64,000 bases of DNA from JBMNFB01 sp050949085. GTDB taxonomy: Bacteria > Bacillota > UBA994 > UBA5500. Location of the stretch: positions 62,001 to 126,000 of the forward strand of contig JBMNFB010000001.1 in assembly GCA_050949085.1 (NCBI GenBank), given 5' to 3'. The notes beneath the pieces are model-generated. The model was given only the letters and a program-made list of their open reading frames with translations. It was not told where the DNA came from and did no database searches. Of this stretch, positions 9,346 through 19,060 are shown in pieces; positions within the stretch are counted from its first letter, which is position 1, and every line of letters begins with the position of its first letter. Made by a program: the position numbers and the translations under genes.

Positions 9346-10539
9346 GTGCGACAGTGTGACTTTGAGACAGAAGTTGATCGAACGAACCGAGGCAATCTAA
9401 AGGACTATCTCACGGCGGACAAGATCAAGGAAAGAGGACTGCCTTCGTTCATCGGTGCCGAATTCGACTTCAGGACCGCGCCGGTGATCCGCGAGGCGGT
9501 GAAGGAGGCGGCCGAGAACGGGCTATTCGGCTTTACCATCTGCACGCCTCTCTACCGGGAGCGGGTGCGCTGGTGGTTCAAGGAAGTGCGCGACTATGAG
9601 ATCGAGGACGACTGGATCGTCCCCGCCTACGGAACCATTTTCTCGTTCTCTACGGCTATCCGCGCCTTTACGCAGGAAGGCGATGCTGTCGTTGTCTTCT
9701 ACCCGGGCTACAGTCGCTATGCGCAGGCGATCAGCCGCAACCAGCGGCGGGTGGTTCGCTGCCCCTTGCGGCCGGTGAATGGGCAATACGAAATCGACCT
9801 GAAAAAACTGGAGGAGTGCATTCGCTCGTCAGGAGCCAAGCTCCTGGCCTTGTGCAACCCCAACAACCCGACCGGGACGGTCTTTCCGGCAGATTGTCTG
9901 GAAAGCATCGCCGAGCTGTCCCGTCGCTTCGGTGTTATCGTCTTTTCAGACGAGATTTTCGCTGAGGTGACCTTTGAGGGGCATCGAGTGGTTCCCTTTG
10001 GCAAGATCGCGGGAACAGACGGTTTGGGGCTCACTTGCACATCGCTGGGCAAGGCCTTTAGCTTTACCGGGGTCAATCATGCCAATGTGGTGATCGAAAA
10101 CCAGCGGCTGCGTGAGGCGTTCGTGCGGCAGAAATACCGCGACCATTACGGCAGCATCGATCCGATGCTACACGCGGCCCTGCTGGCCGCCTACACGCCC
10201 GAGGGCGCTGCCTGGGTGCGGGCGATGACCGAGTATGTCTGGCAGAACTATTTGTTCATTGCTGACTATCTGGAGCGCTACGTGCCGGAGATCAGAGTGA
10301 CGCGACCCCAGGGAACCTATGTGCTTTGGCTGGATCTCGCCGGATTGGGGCTGAAGGGAGACGAGCTGAAGGAGTTCTTGCTGAATGAAGCGCTGCTGGA
10401 TGTGGAGTATGCCGATGACTACGGCACCACCGGGGCCAACGTGCGGATGAACATCAGCACACCGCGCCGAAACATTCGGGCGGCTTTCGAGAACCTGCGA
10501 CAGGCGGTGGAGCGGCTGCGCGCGCAGCGAGGTGCTTAG
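9346..10539 (+). CDS. MalY/PatB-type PLP enzyme (aminotransferase or C-S beta-lyase)
   Basis: A 397-residue fold-type I PLP enzyme starting with GTG three bases after the RidA stop. Visible motifs are NPNNPTG, SDEIFAEV (the aspartate binding the pyridine nitrogen) and TSLGKAFSFTG with the Schiff-base lysine near residue 236. The C-terminal NVRMNISTPRRNI has the carboxylate-binding arginine. The N-terminal IGAEFDFRTAPVIREAV matches the MalY/PatB subgroup, whose members act as cystathionine beta-lyases or aminotransferases. The operon context suggests it acts on amino acids released from imported peptides. Confidence 0.87.
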   Translation: MRQCDFETEVDRTNRGNLKDYLTADKIKERGLPSFIGAEFDFRTAPVIREAVKEAAENGLFGFTICTPLYRERVRWWFKEVRDYEIEDDWIVPAYGTIFSFSTAIRAFTQEGDAVVVFYPGYSRYAQAISRNQRRVVRCPLRPVNGQYEIDLKKLEECIRSSGAKLLALCNPNNPTGTVFPADCLESIAELSRRFGVIVFSDEIFAEVTFEGHRVVPFGKIAGTDGLGLTCTSLGKAFSFTGVNHANVVIENQRLREAFVRQKYRDHYGSIDPMLHAALLAAYTPEGAAWVRAMTEYVWQNYLFIADYLERYVPEIRVTRPQGTYVLWLDLAGLGLKGDELKEFLLNEALLDVEYADDYGTTGANVRMNISTPRRNIRAAFENLRQAVERLRAQRGA

Positions 10540-10555
10540 GCTGGTTACCTCCGGC

Positions 10556-11200
10556 CTAGAACGGGTCTTCCATTTCCTCGACTAATTTTAGATAGTTGTA
10601 GATGGTATAACGGGAGACCCCCAGCTTTTCCGCCACAAAGGGTACGGATTTCTGGAAATCGAAAGCATGCTCCTTCTTGAGCAGCGCTACTAGGTTAACC
10701 CGGTCTGCCTTCTTCATCTTCTCCACCGGGATCCCCATCAGGTTGACGCACGACTCGACAACCTTCTCCAGATGATTGGGGTTGTCCTTGGAGGCTAGGG
10801 CAGATTCCAGAAAGGGGCCCACGTTGGCAAGGTCTTCCAACAGGACTTGGGCGGCAACGGCGGCGGTGAAATCGTAGTTGATGCCAAAGCCATAGAAGAA
10901 ATCCTTTCCCTTGACGTGGAAAGTTGTGCTCTTGATCTTCTGCCCATTGCGGATCACCAGGTGATTCACATGGTGGCTGTGTTCCTCGAAGATGATGGAA
11001 TCCTCATCGCAATGCTCATTGCCGAAGATGTCCACTGTGGATCCCACCTCGCGACCGCTGACATGGCCGTTATAGATGGCCAGGATCGGATGGGAGGGCA
11101 CGCTGAGATCCTGAATCAGGGTTTCGCAGTTTCTGCCGAACATCCCGGCTATCCCCTCAGCCAGGTCGCAGAGCAGACGAAAGACCTCGTCCTTATCCAT
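10556..11200 (-). CDS. DauR/YheO-like PAS-HTH transcriptional regulator
   Basis: A 214-residue regulator. The N-terminal two thirds match the YheO-type PAS_6 domain (ETLIQDLSVPSHPILAIYNGHVSGREVGS). The C-terminal ~60 residues form the HTH_22 domain ending in KLGVSRYTIYNYLKLVEE. DauR of this family controls D-amino-acid use in Pseudomonas. Here the gene sits convergent to the RidA/PLP operon and divergent from the S9 peptidases, so it probably regulates one or both. The ATG is preceded by GAGGAG. Confidence 0.88.
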   Translation of the reverse strand: MDKDEVFRLLCDLAEGIAGMFGRNCETLIQDLSVPSHPILAIYNGHVSGREVGSTVDIFGNEHCDEDSIIFEEHSHHVNHLVIRNGQKIKSTTFHVKGKDFFYGFGINYDFTAAVAAQVLLEDLANVGPFLESALASKDNPNHLEKVVESCVNLMGIPVEKMKKADRVNLVALLKKEHAFDFQKSVPFVAEKLGVSRYTIYNYLKLVEEMEDPF

Positions 11201-11233
11201 GGGCAGTCAACTCCTCGCTATCCTACTCCTCCC

Positions 11234-11239
11234 ATTATA
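11234..11239 (-). promoter_or_regulatory. -10 element of the DauR-like gene
   Basis: A perfect TATAAT on the minus strand, 34 bases upstream of the regulator start. No good -35 is seen at 17 bases, so it may depend on an activator. Confidence 0.4.
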
Positions 11240-11298
11240 CACAAAATGTCTAATCTTGCGACGCGATTTCCTCATAAATAGTTGTAGAGGAGGCAGAT

Positions 11299-13353
11299 AT
11301 GTTGAAATCCAACGCGAAGCGCCCCCTTGTCTTACAGGATATGGAGCTAATTCGTTACATATCCTCTCCAGCTTTGTCACCCCAGGGTGACGAAGTCGCC
11401 TACGTTGTCAGTCAAGCTGATGTGGCAAGCGGCGAGTTTTTCTCCAAGATTTACCGGATCACCGGAACAGATAGCGTCAAACCGTCCGAGCCAGTCTTCG
11501 TTGCCGAGGGCGAGCTACCCAGCTATGCACCGGATGGCCGCCGTTTGGCCTACCTCGCTGCCAGCGCCGGGGAGACACAGGTCTGGCTCCTGGATCTAGA
11601 AACTGGCGAGAAACGGCCGTTGACCTCCCTGCGTCACGGCGTGAAGGGCTTCTTCTGGTCGCCCCGGGGTGATGCCATCGCCTTCACAGCGCCTGTCTGG
11701 CCGGACGAGGAGGAGCAGGCTTTTTCGCTGATGACGGAAGAAGAGCGGGAGGAGTGGCTCTGGCGGCAGGAGAACGAGCCCATCGTCATCGAGGAACTGA
11801 TGTACAAGTTTGATGAGACGTACGGTGTTGCCGATGACAGTATCAGCCGTATCGGTATTGTCCATCTGGAGAACGGGATTCAGGAGCTGATCCCATCGCA
11901 CATCCCCTGCAAGACGCCGGCCTGGTCACCGGATAGGACAAAAATTGCCTATTACGGCTATCCTGGACGGGACGCTAAGGCGCGCCAGGCGCAAATCTAT
12001 CTCTACGACTGCGAAAAGCGCGAGACGCAGCAGATCACCGATGAGCCGTGGATTATCGATCAGGCTCCGGTGACGCTGCTTGGTGACGGGACGGGCCTGA
12101 TCTATGTCAGCTACCTCAAGCAGGGTGAAAAGGTGGTAGGCATTCCGGCGCCCTACCGCTGGGATTTTGCCGAAAAGAGTGCGGAATGCCTGTTCCAGGT
12201 GGAGCAGCCCTGTCATGCCATGGGGAGCAGCGCCATCGGCTGTACTGCCTACGGGCGGGTAAACCAGCCCTATTATCTCCGGGAAGACGAATCGGCCCTG
12301 TATTTTGTCTCCTCCTGGAACGGGAGCACCACCATCTATCGTCTCCCCCTGGACCAGCCGACACCGGCCAGCAAGGTGCTCGACGGGAAGATCTCGGTCC
12401 ATTCCTTCTGCCCCCCGGGCGATCGTTTTCTCTTCTATACCCGGGGCGATGATCTGAACATCGCTGACCTCTACCGCTATGATCGGGAGACGGGGGAAGA
12501 GCTGCGCCTGACGGAGCTCAATCCGTGGCTGAAGCAGCGGAAGTTGTCGCAGCCGGAAGAGATGTGGGTGGACAGCTGGGATGGCAAGGTGCGCATCCAC
12601 GGTTGGGTGATGCCGCCGGTGGATTACGAACCGGGGAAGAAGTATCCGGCTGTGCTCGATGTGCACGGCGGCCCCACTGTCAGCTATGCTCACGACTTCT
12701 GGTTCGAGCTGCACTACCTGGCCGCCTCCGGCTTTGCCGTGATCTGGTGCGATCCGCGCGGCTCCGCCGGCTATGGGGCCGAATTCATGGGCGACCCCTG
12801 GGGGCAGGAGGCGCGCGAAGATCTCCTGGCTTTTGTCGAGGCGGCTGAGGCCAAGGGCTACATCGATCCGGAATGCGTCGGGGTCACCGGCGGCAGCTAC
12901 GGCGGCTGGATGACCAACCGCCTGATCACCATGACCGACAAATTCAGGGCTGCCGTTACTCAGCGCACCCTGGCCAACCTGACCACCTCCTATGGTACGG
13001 GAGATATGGGCTTTGTGCAGACCGATCCCAACTTCACCACTATGCTAAAGATGCTTAGCGATCGGGCGCGACGCAGCCCTATTGCCCTCATCGATCGGGT
13101 GAAGGTGCCGCTCCTGATTCTCCACGGCACCCACGATTATCGCTGCACTTTCGAGCAGGGAGAGCAGATGTTCATCGCCATGAAGGATAGAAATCCGGAC
13201 GTTCCGGTGCGTTTTGCTGCCTTCCCGGGAGAGAATCATGGTCTGACCCGCAGCGGAAATCTCATGGCGCAGATGGTTCACCTGCAGGAGATGGTAGACT
13301 GGTTCCGCCTCCATCTGCAGGGCGAAGAGAAAGGAGAAGATGCAGATGAATAA
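11299..13353 (+). CDS. S9 family serine peptidase (acylaminoacyl-peptidase-like)
   Basis: A 684-residue protein. An N-terminal beta-propeller (repeats such as AYVVSQ, PSYAPDGRRLAY, FFWSPRGDAIAF) precedes a C-terminal alpha/beta hydrolase. The nucleophile is in GVTGGSYGGWMTN (about residue 534), the aspartate in LHGTHDYRC (about 610) and the histidine in FPGENHGL (about 646), a complete triad. The start follows a GAGGAGG site. There is no signal peptide, so it should process short peptides in the cytoplasm, in line with the peptide importer. The next gene, a paralogue, overlaps its end. Confidence 0.9.
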   Translation: MLKSNAKRPLVLQDMELIRYISSPALSPQGDEVAYVVSQADVASGEFFSKIYRITGTDSVKPSEPVFVAEGELPSYAPDGRRLAYLAASAGETQVWLLDLETGEKRPLTSLRHGVKGFFWSPRGDAIAFTAPVWPDEEEQAFSLMTEEEREEWLWRQENEPIVIEELMYKFDETYGVADDSISRIGIVHLENGIQELIPSHIPCKTPAWSPDRTKIAYYGYPGRDAKARQAQIYLYDCEKRETQQITDEPWIIDQAPVTLLGDGTGLIYVSYLKQGEKVVGIPAPYRWDFAEKSAECLFQVEQPCHAMGSSAIGCTAYGRVNQPYYLREDESALYFVSSWNGSTTIYRLPLDQPTPASKVLDGKISVHSFCPPGDRFLFYTRGDDLNIADLYRYDRETGEELRLTELNPWLKQRKLSQPEEMWVDSWDGKVRIHGWVMPPVDYEPGKKYPAVLDVHGGPTVSYAHDFWFELHYLAASGFAVIWCDPRGSAGYGAEFMGDPWGQEAREDLLAFVEAAEAKGYIDPECVGVTGGSYGGWMTNRLITMTDKFRAAVTQRTLANLTTSYGTGDMGFVQTDPNFTTMLKMLSDRARRSPIALIDRVKVPLLILHGTHDYRCTFEQGEQMFIAMKDRNPDVPVRFAAFPGENHGLTRSGNLMAQMVHLQEMVDWFRLHLQGEEKGEDADE

Positions 13354-15379
13354 GCTGCCGGTTTCCACCACCCAGGATTACTACCGGATGAACTATATCG
13401 GCGCGGCGGATTATCGGCCGGACCTGGGCCTGCTCTGCTATACCGTCAGCCGGCCGATGAAGGGCAAAGATCATGTGGCGCAGGAAATCATTCTGCGCGA
13501 TCTTCAGACTGGTGGAGAGCGGAAGATAACTGCTGGCGGCGAACAAGAGGCGGACCCTGCCTTCAGTCCGGACGGCAGTCGCATGCTATTCCTGTCCGAC
13601 GCCTCGGGCACCAGGCAGCTCTACATCTGGGAGCGGGAGAGCGACCATGTGCGCAAACTGACCTCGCTGCGCCACGGCGTCTACAACCCCGTCTGGTCGC
13701 CGCACGGCGACCGTATCGCCTTCCTCTCCGATCGGGCGGTGGGTGAAACACCCGCACCCCTCCTGGGCGAGCTCAGCCGTGAGGAGGTGGCTCGCCTGGC
13801 GGCCGAGCAGGCGCGGCGTCCTGTGGTGATTACTGATTACGGCTACAAGAGTGACAAGGCGAAGGGTTTCGCTGCCAAGCAGACCACTCATCTCTGGCTG
13901 GTCAACCTAGCCGATGGAAAGGTAGAGTGCCTTACCGATGGCGAGCGCGACCATGTCATGCCAGTCTGGTTCCCTGCCGGCGACAAGATCCTGATCACAA
14001 GCAATCGCTGCCGCAAGCGGGAAGAGAGTATCGCCATGGATCTCTTCGCCGTGGATCCGACCAGCAAGGAGATCACCCGTCTCACCGCTGACTACTGGAT
14101 CGCCTACTATCCTGCGGCGTTCCAGCCGTTGTTTTCGCCCGATGGCAAGACTCTCGTCTTCGGCGCCCTGGCCCCCAGCCTGAGTGTGGGGGTGCCGCGC
14201 ACCACTCTTTACAGGATGGATGTGGAGACGGGGAAGGCAGAGAATATCTGGCCTAAGGATGCGCCATGTCATGAGGCCACCTGCTTTCTCTACAACTGCG
14301 AAAACTACGGTGGGGGCTTGGGCAACGCCTGTATCAGCGCCGACAACCGCTATCTCTATTTCGTCTCGGGGATGAACGGCTCGGCCAACATCTACCGGGC
14401 AGCGCTGACCGGCGAGCCGGAAATCGTTGCAGTGACCCAGGAAAAGGCAGCCTATCGCTCGGTGCGGACGGTGAGCCTGACTGAACTCCTAGTGCAGCGG
14501 GGTGACTTCTTACAGACTCCGCAGCTTTACCTGTTGGACTTAACCAGCGGGAAACTGACACAGCTTACCGACAGCAACCCCTGGCTGCGGGAGATGGCGC
14601 TCAGCCAGCCGGAGGAGATGTGGATTGACACCCTTGACGGTGATGGGCGGGTGCATGGCTGGGCCTTCCCACCGCAGAGGAGGGAGGAAGGGCGCAAGTA
14701 TCCAGCCATCCTCTACATCCACGGCGGTCCCACACCATTCTATGGCACAGCCCTCACCTATGAACACCAGGCCATCACTGGCGCTGGCTTTGCCCTGATT
14801 CTCTGCAACCCCCGGGGCAGCGGCGGCTATGGCGATAAGCACCAGAATATGACCCAGGCCTATGACGGCACGGCAATGTATGATCTGCTCCAGTTTGTGG
14901 ATGAGGCGGTGAAGCGCTTCCCCTGGATCGACGGTGAACGGCTGGGAGTCACCGGTGGTAGCTATGGCGGGTTTATGACCAACTGGATCGTGAGCCATAC
15001 CAAGCGCTTCAAGGCGGCGGTTACACAGCGCAGCATCGCCAACAAGATGATCAGCTACGCCAGCAGCGATATGGCCGGGAGTTCCAAGGGCTACGCCTGC
15101 TTCGAGGACTTCATGTTGCAGCAGGTTAAGGAGTCGCCGGTAGCCTATGCTGAGCGCATCGACATCCCTTTCTTGATCCTGCACGGCATGCAGGACATGC
15201 GCTGCCCGGTGGAGCATGCCCACCAGCTGTTCACCGCGGTAAAAGATACGCATCCCGATCTGCCGGTGCGGATGGTGCTCTTCCCTGGATGCAACCATGA
15301 CCTGCCTATGGGAGGACCGATGCGGCTGCGCATTGCCCACTATGACCACATGATCGAGTGGTTTAAGAAGCATCTCTGA
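13346..15379 (+). CDS. S9 family serine peptidase, tandem paralogue
   Basis: A ~677-residue paralogue of the preceding gene with the same propeller-hydrolase layout. Triad motifs are GVTGGSYGGFMTN, LHGMQDMRC and FPGCNHDL. I prefer ATG 13346 over 13340 because the AAGGAG at 13331-13336 is nine bases before it. The reading frame begins inside the end of the upstream gene, so the two are co-translated. Two divergent copies suggest different peptide preferences. Confidence 0.9.
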   Translation: MNKLPVSTTQDYYRMNYIGAADYRPDLGLLCYTVSRPMKGKDHVAQEIILRDLQTGGERKITAGGEQEADPAFSPDGSRMLFLSDASGTRQLYIWERESDHVRKLTSLRHGVYNPVWSPHGDRIAFLSDRAVGETPAPLLGELSREEVARLAAEQARRPVVITDYGYKSDKAKGFAAKQTTHLWLVNLADGKVECLTDGERDHVMPVWFPAGDKILITSNRCRKREESIAMDLFAVDPTSKEITRLTADYWIAYYPAAFQPLFSPDGKTLVFGALAPSLSVGVPRTTLYRMDVETGKAENIWPKDAPCHEATCFLYNCENYGGGLGNACISADNRYLYFVSGMNGSANIYRAALTGEPEIVAVTQEKAAYRSVRTVSLTELLVQRGDFLQTPQLYLLDLTSGKLTQLTDSNPWLREMALSQPEEMWIDTLDGDGRVHGWAFPPQRREEGRKYPAILYIHGGPTPFYGTALTYEHQAITGAGFALILCNPRGSGGYGDKHQNMTQAYDGTAMYDLLQFVDEAVKRFPWIDGERLGVTGGSYGGFMTNWIVSHTKRFKAAVTQRSIANKMISYASSDMAGSSKGYACFEDFMLQQVKESPVAYAERIDIPFLILHGMQDMRCPVEHAHQLFTAVKDTHPDLPVRMVLFPGCNHDLPMGGPMRLRIAHYDHMIEWFKKHL

Positions 15380-15836
15380 ACAATAGGGATCGGAAGTCAA
15401 AGATCAGAAATAGAGGCTAAAGCTGGCGGGATTTATCTTGGCACTCTGGTTTTCTTCCTCAAGACTTCCAGCAGATGCCTTTGTTGAGAATAAGCCCTGT
15501 AAGAACAGGATATCCTCCCTTAAGATGCATTACGCTGGGTTGTAATGTGCACAAGCGAGCCGGGACGGGATGGCATGCAGCCACCGTCCCGGTTTGTGCA
15601 TTCATATGGATCAAGCCGGCCAACTGGGTTCCGCGATAGATCGACGACGCCGATTTCCGCTAGATCTCACTTCTAACCTCCAACCGTCAACAGGCGTGCG
15701 TGCATCCACACCTGGCAAGGCCGTCTTTTTTCCTGGGAAATGATCTGATTAATGCTGTATGATTAGTAGGGGAGCTGGAGCTTACGCTGCAAGGAGAGAG
15801 TGACGCTGTTGGCCGTTCCTGGGAGGCGAAGCTTTC
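15380..15836. other. Gene-free stretch with hairpin and degenerate repeats
   Basis: 457 bases without a convincing gene. It holds purine-rich repeat words just after the peptidase stop (GGAAGTCAAAGATCAGAAATAG), a large hairpin (15548-15600) and pyrimidine-rich repeat words (15661-15690). The last ~100 bases lead into the TetR gene, where I see no clear promoter hexamers. Confidence 0.6.
15548..15600. terminator. Long two-part hairpin
   Basis: An inner perfect 9-bp stem (CCGGGACGG / CCGTCCCGG, 15560-15568 with 15584-15592) is enclosed by an outer perfect 7-bp stem (TGCACAA / TTGTGCA). No T-run follows, so it may be a structured RNA end or a protein-binding palindrome rather than a classical terminator. 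Confidence 0.45.
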
Positions 15837-16412
15837 ATGCCTGATGCAAGTCTGACCAAACTGGCGCTATCGCAAGCCATGAAGGAGTTGTTGGCTGAAC
15901 GCCCCCTGGAGAAGATTCGGGTGGCGGATATCACAGAACGCTGCAAGCTCAATCGCCAGACCTTCTACTATCATTTCAAGGATAAGTACGATCTGGTGCA
16001 CTGGATTTTCTACACCGAGTTTCTGGCGGATATCCAGGGCTCGTTTGAGTCGTTCGGCTGGGAGCTGATCGAGCGGATCTGCGATTATTTCTACCGGAAC
16101 CGCGCCTTCTACCGCAATGCCCTCAGCGTGCGCGGCCAGAACTCATTTACCGACTACTTCGATGAAGTGCTGCATCAGCTGATTCTCTCCACCTGTCAGG
16201 AGATCTACCCCAACGCCGATGACAAGCATCACCAGTTCTATGCCACCTTCTTGGCCGACGCCATCCGCGTCGCCATCACGCGTTGGCTGTTCACGGGGGC
16301 AGAGATGGAACCGCCGGAGTTCGTCGCCCTGTTGCGGTCGGCGGCCACCGGGCTGGCGGTGCACGTGATCCAGGAAGCCGAACAGGAAGTAGCCGCCGAT
16401 GGGGAGGACTAA
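15837..16412 (+). CDS. TetR-family transcriptional regulator (DhaS-like C-terminal domain)
   Basis: A 191-residue regulator with a classical TetR helix-turn-helix at residues ~12-58 (IRVADITERCKLNRQTFYYHFKDK, shown here in part as RVADITERCKLNRQTFYYHF). The effector domain resembles the TetR_C_8/DhaS group. The stop overlaps the stop of the opposite-strand radical-SAM-like gene by 3 bases. A likely target is the neighbouring radical SAM pair. The ligand is unknown. Confidence 0.87.
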   Translation: MPDASLTKLALSQAMKELLAERPLEKIRVADITERCKLNRQTFYYHFKDKYDLVHWIFYTEFLADIQGSFESFGWELIERICDYFYRNRAFYRNALSVRGQNSFTDYFDEVLHQLILSTCQEIYPNADDKHHQFYATFLADAIRVAITRWLFTGAEMEPPEFVALLRSAATGLAVHVIQEAEQEVAADGED

Positions 16413-17449
16413 CCGCTCATGGCCTGACGCAGGATGCTGTCCAGCGCTTGGGAACGGACGTTGAGTTCCGGTTGTCGGTTCTCCAGGCTATCCAGAGCGG
16501 CGCTGCCGTCGCTCCCGATCGCCAGGAAGCAGGCGTTGACCCCGATCCGCTGGTCGATATAGGCGAGATCAGAGTAAAAATCGATGAGGAAAAAGGCATG
16601 CTTATTGGCGCTCTTGCCGGTCTCAAGGAAGTCGGCAAAGCGCCTTCTGTTTTCTGCGCAGTTCAGCTGGCGGCGCAGGAAGAAGACGAAACCGGCCTGA
16701 GTCGCGCTGATGGTGGAAAGGGTAGCCTGGCTGATCAGGGCAGGGATGTTCTCGTCATCATATTCGCAGTAAACGCCATAGAGGCAGCTCTGCTTCTGCA
16801 GCAGCCGGGCGGCCGCCAGCGTCGGCTGGCTGTCTGCTGGATCCAGCTTCAGAACCAGCGCCACATTTCCCACGGCCAGCGCTTTGCCTGCCACTTCTTC
16901 GCCGATGATCTCCGGCTGCGCGAAGATGAAGCAGGCGCTTTCCTGGTGATCAGCGGCCGTGGCCAGGGCGGCAGCCAGCTGCGCGTGCTGCGCACCGACC
17001 AGGAAGATGAAGCTGTAGATCCCTCGCTCTTCGCCCCAGCTGACGATCTCGCCGAGCTCCGGCCGGGAGAGCGGCTGCGCGGCCGCTTCCCGAAGGTCGA
17101 AGGTGATCACCCAGGGGAGGCCATAACCCTCCTGCTCGGCATACTGCCGGATCATCTCGGCGCCGACGGTCCAGCTATTCAGGCCCAGGTTGATGCCGAA
17201 CCGCTTGATGATGCTGTGCGCCACCGCATGCCCTGTGCGCGCGGTGAGCTCGTAATAGAGGCTGTCTTCATTGCGCAGCATCTGCGCCGCCACCCGCAGA
17301 AAATCCTGATGGAAGCCCGTATGAGCGAAATAACTCCCCAGATCCACCAGGTTGCGGATAGCCCGCTTCGGGTTCTCCTCCACATCGCGCAGGAACTTGT
17401 CCAGCGCCAGCTCAATCATTTTATGGATGATTCTCTGCTTCCTGTTCAA
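16409..17449 (-). CDS. Radical-SAM-like protein lacking all cluster cysteines (putative pseudoenzyme)
   Basis: A 346-residue protein colinear with the radical SAM enzyme encoded divergently at 17632. Aligned anchors are LPWVITFD versus IPWAILMD, LSRPELGEIVSWGEERGIY versus LSFAELDDIIRQGKELGVH, and LYGVYCEYDDENIPALISQA versus LFGVSVCYTSQNVEAVVSEA. Further anchors are FLIDFYSDLAY versus FTMDFWNDGEY. The stretch holding CNLQCAGC in the enzyme is shortened here to DLREAAAQPL, and the later GC and PC cysteines are also missing. It cannot bind the canonical [4Fe-4S] cluster, yet it is an intact frame. A regulatory or partner subunit of the neighbour is the simplest inference. Confidence 0.75.
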   Translation of the reverse strand: MNRKQRIIHKMIELALDKFLRDVEENPKRAIRNLVDLGSYFAHTGFHQDFLRVAAQMLRNEDSLYYELTARTGHAVAHSIIKRFGINLGLNSWTVGAEMIRQYAEQEGYGLPWVITFDLREAAAQPLSRPELGEIVSWGEERGIYSFIFLVGAQHAQLAAALATAADHQESACFIFAQPEIIGEEVAGKALAVGNVALVLKLDPADSQPTLAAARLLQKQSCLYGVYCEYDDENIPALISQATLSTISATQAGFVFFLRRQLNCAENRRRFADFLETGKSANKHAFFLIDFYSDLAYIDQRIGVNACFLAIGSDGSAALDSLENRQPELNVRSQALDSILRQAMSG

Positions 17450-17631
17450 TCCGCTTTCCCTCCGCCGCCGCGATCCATAGTCCAGTTACCTTGTATTGTA
17501 CCTCTAGCGCCTGCCGAAGCATATGACACTTTCCAAGCTTTGTCGTACTTTTCGACAGTGCATCGCTTTTGTCCAATGAAATGCCTTGCCCGCCGGCATA
17601 GACTGGTCGTAGCAAAAGGGGGGACTAGCAT

Positions 17632-19004
17632 ATGTCGGATAGGAGTCTGAAAGAGCGATTACAGGTATTTGGTATGGAGCGAGTGCTGGACTTCCTGGAT
17701 GCCGATCCGGACCGCAACATCCCGCGCCTCATCGACTGGTTTGCCAAGTTTGAATTCGAGGGCATTGCCGAGAAAGCCAGGGCCATCAAGGGAGGTGACC
17801 GCCCCGGATAACAACTGGGGCCAGTTGATCCGCAGCCTCTGGACGGACATCGATAAAGACGTGCGGAAGCGCCTCTTTGTCAACTTCGTCATCCATGCCG
17901 GCCTGATCAGCCTCCGCGAGCGCGAGAGGCTGTCGCGCGAGCATGGCTGCAACATCCCCTGGGCCATCCTCATGGATCCCACCTCAGCCTGCAACCTGCA
18001 GTGCGCCGGCTGCTGGGCAGCCGAATACGGCCGGCAGATGAGCCTGAGCTTCGCGGAGCTGGATGACATCATCCGCCAGGGCAAGGAGCTGGGCGTGCAC
18101 ATGTACATCTATTCTGGCGGCGAGCCCACCATCCGCAAGGATGATATCTTCCGCCTCTGCGAGAAGCACGATGACTGCGTGTTCCTGGCTTTCACCAACG
18201 GCACCCTCATCGACGAGGCCTTTGCCGACGAGATGCTCAGGGTGAGGAACTTTGTGCCGGCCATCAGCGTTGAGGGCTTTGAAGAAGCCACCGACTCGCG
18301 GCGCGGCGCGGGGACCTACCAGGCGGTGGTGCGGGCCATGGATGTTCTGCGCGAGAACGAGGCTGCTCTTTGGCGTCTCGGTCTGCTACACCAGCCAGAA
18401 CGTGGAGGCCGTGGTCAGCGAGGCTTTCATCGACGACATCATTCAGCGCGGCGCCAAGTTCGCCTGGTACTTCACCTACATCCCGGTGGGCCACCAGGCA
18501 GTGCCAGAGCTTCTGGTCAGCCCCGAGCAGCGCGAGTTCGTCTATTGGGAGCTGCGCAGGTTCCGTGAGACCAAGCCCATCTTCACCATGGACTTCTGGA
18601 ACGACGGCGAATATCCCAAGGGCTGCATCGCCGGCGGTCGCTACTACCTGCATATCAACGCCAACGGCGATGTGGAGCCATGTGCCTTCATCCATTACTC
18701 GGACAGCAACATCCGCGAGAAGAGCCTGCTGGAAGCCCTGAAATCCCCGCTTTTCATGCAGTATCGCGCGCGGCATCCCTTCAACCAGAATCACCTGCGG
18801 CCCTGCCCGCTGCTGGATAACCCCCACCAGCTGGCCGCCATGGTGGACGCGTCAGGCGCCAGGTCCACCGAGCTGCAGCAGCCAGAGGATGTTCACCACC
18901 TCACCGCCAAGTGCGAGGACGCAGCCGTCAGGTGGGCGCCGGTGGCCGACCTGCTCTGGCAGGAGCGCTTAGCAGAGAGGGAAGCAGCGGCTACTAGGGG
19001 TTAG
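17632..19004 (+). CDS. Radical SAM protein, two frameshifts
   Basis: Begins ATG after a GGGGGGA ribosome site. An N-terminal helical region (RVLDFLDADPDRNIPRLIDW) precedes the radical SAM core with CNLQCAGC (CxxxCxxC, near residue 120) and the GGEP motif in YIYSGGEPTIR. A C-terminal region with KGCIAGGRYYLHINANGDVE and PC/CPLLDNP is SPASM/twitch-like and may carry auxiliary clusters. The frame changes near 17801-17806 (in gcccc) and near 18358-18364, with homology unbroken on both sides, so sequence error is likely. Divergent from its cysteine-less homologue. The substrate is unknown. Confidence 0.82.
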
Positions 19005-19025
19005 GAACTAGAGGTTAGAGGTTAC

Positions 19026-19060
19026 AAAAAGTAGCGGCCAGGCCTGGCCGCTACTTTCTA
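19026..19060 (+). terminator. Intrinsic terminator of the radical SAM gene
   Basis: A 13-bp perfect stem, AAAGTAGCGGCCA (19028-19040) paired with TGGCCGCTACTTT, loop GGCC. It has A-runs on one side and T-rich sequence on the other, so it can work in both directions. Confidence 0.8.

Noticed and set aside
16283..17650. Long plus-strand open frame of ~455 codons opposite the radical-SAM-like gene
   Set aside because: It has no recognisable motif and lacks a ribosome site. The minus strand encodes a protein homologous to the neighbour, so this is an antisense shadow of a GC-rich gene.
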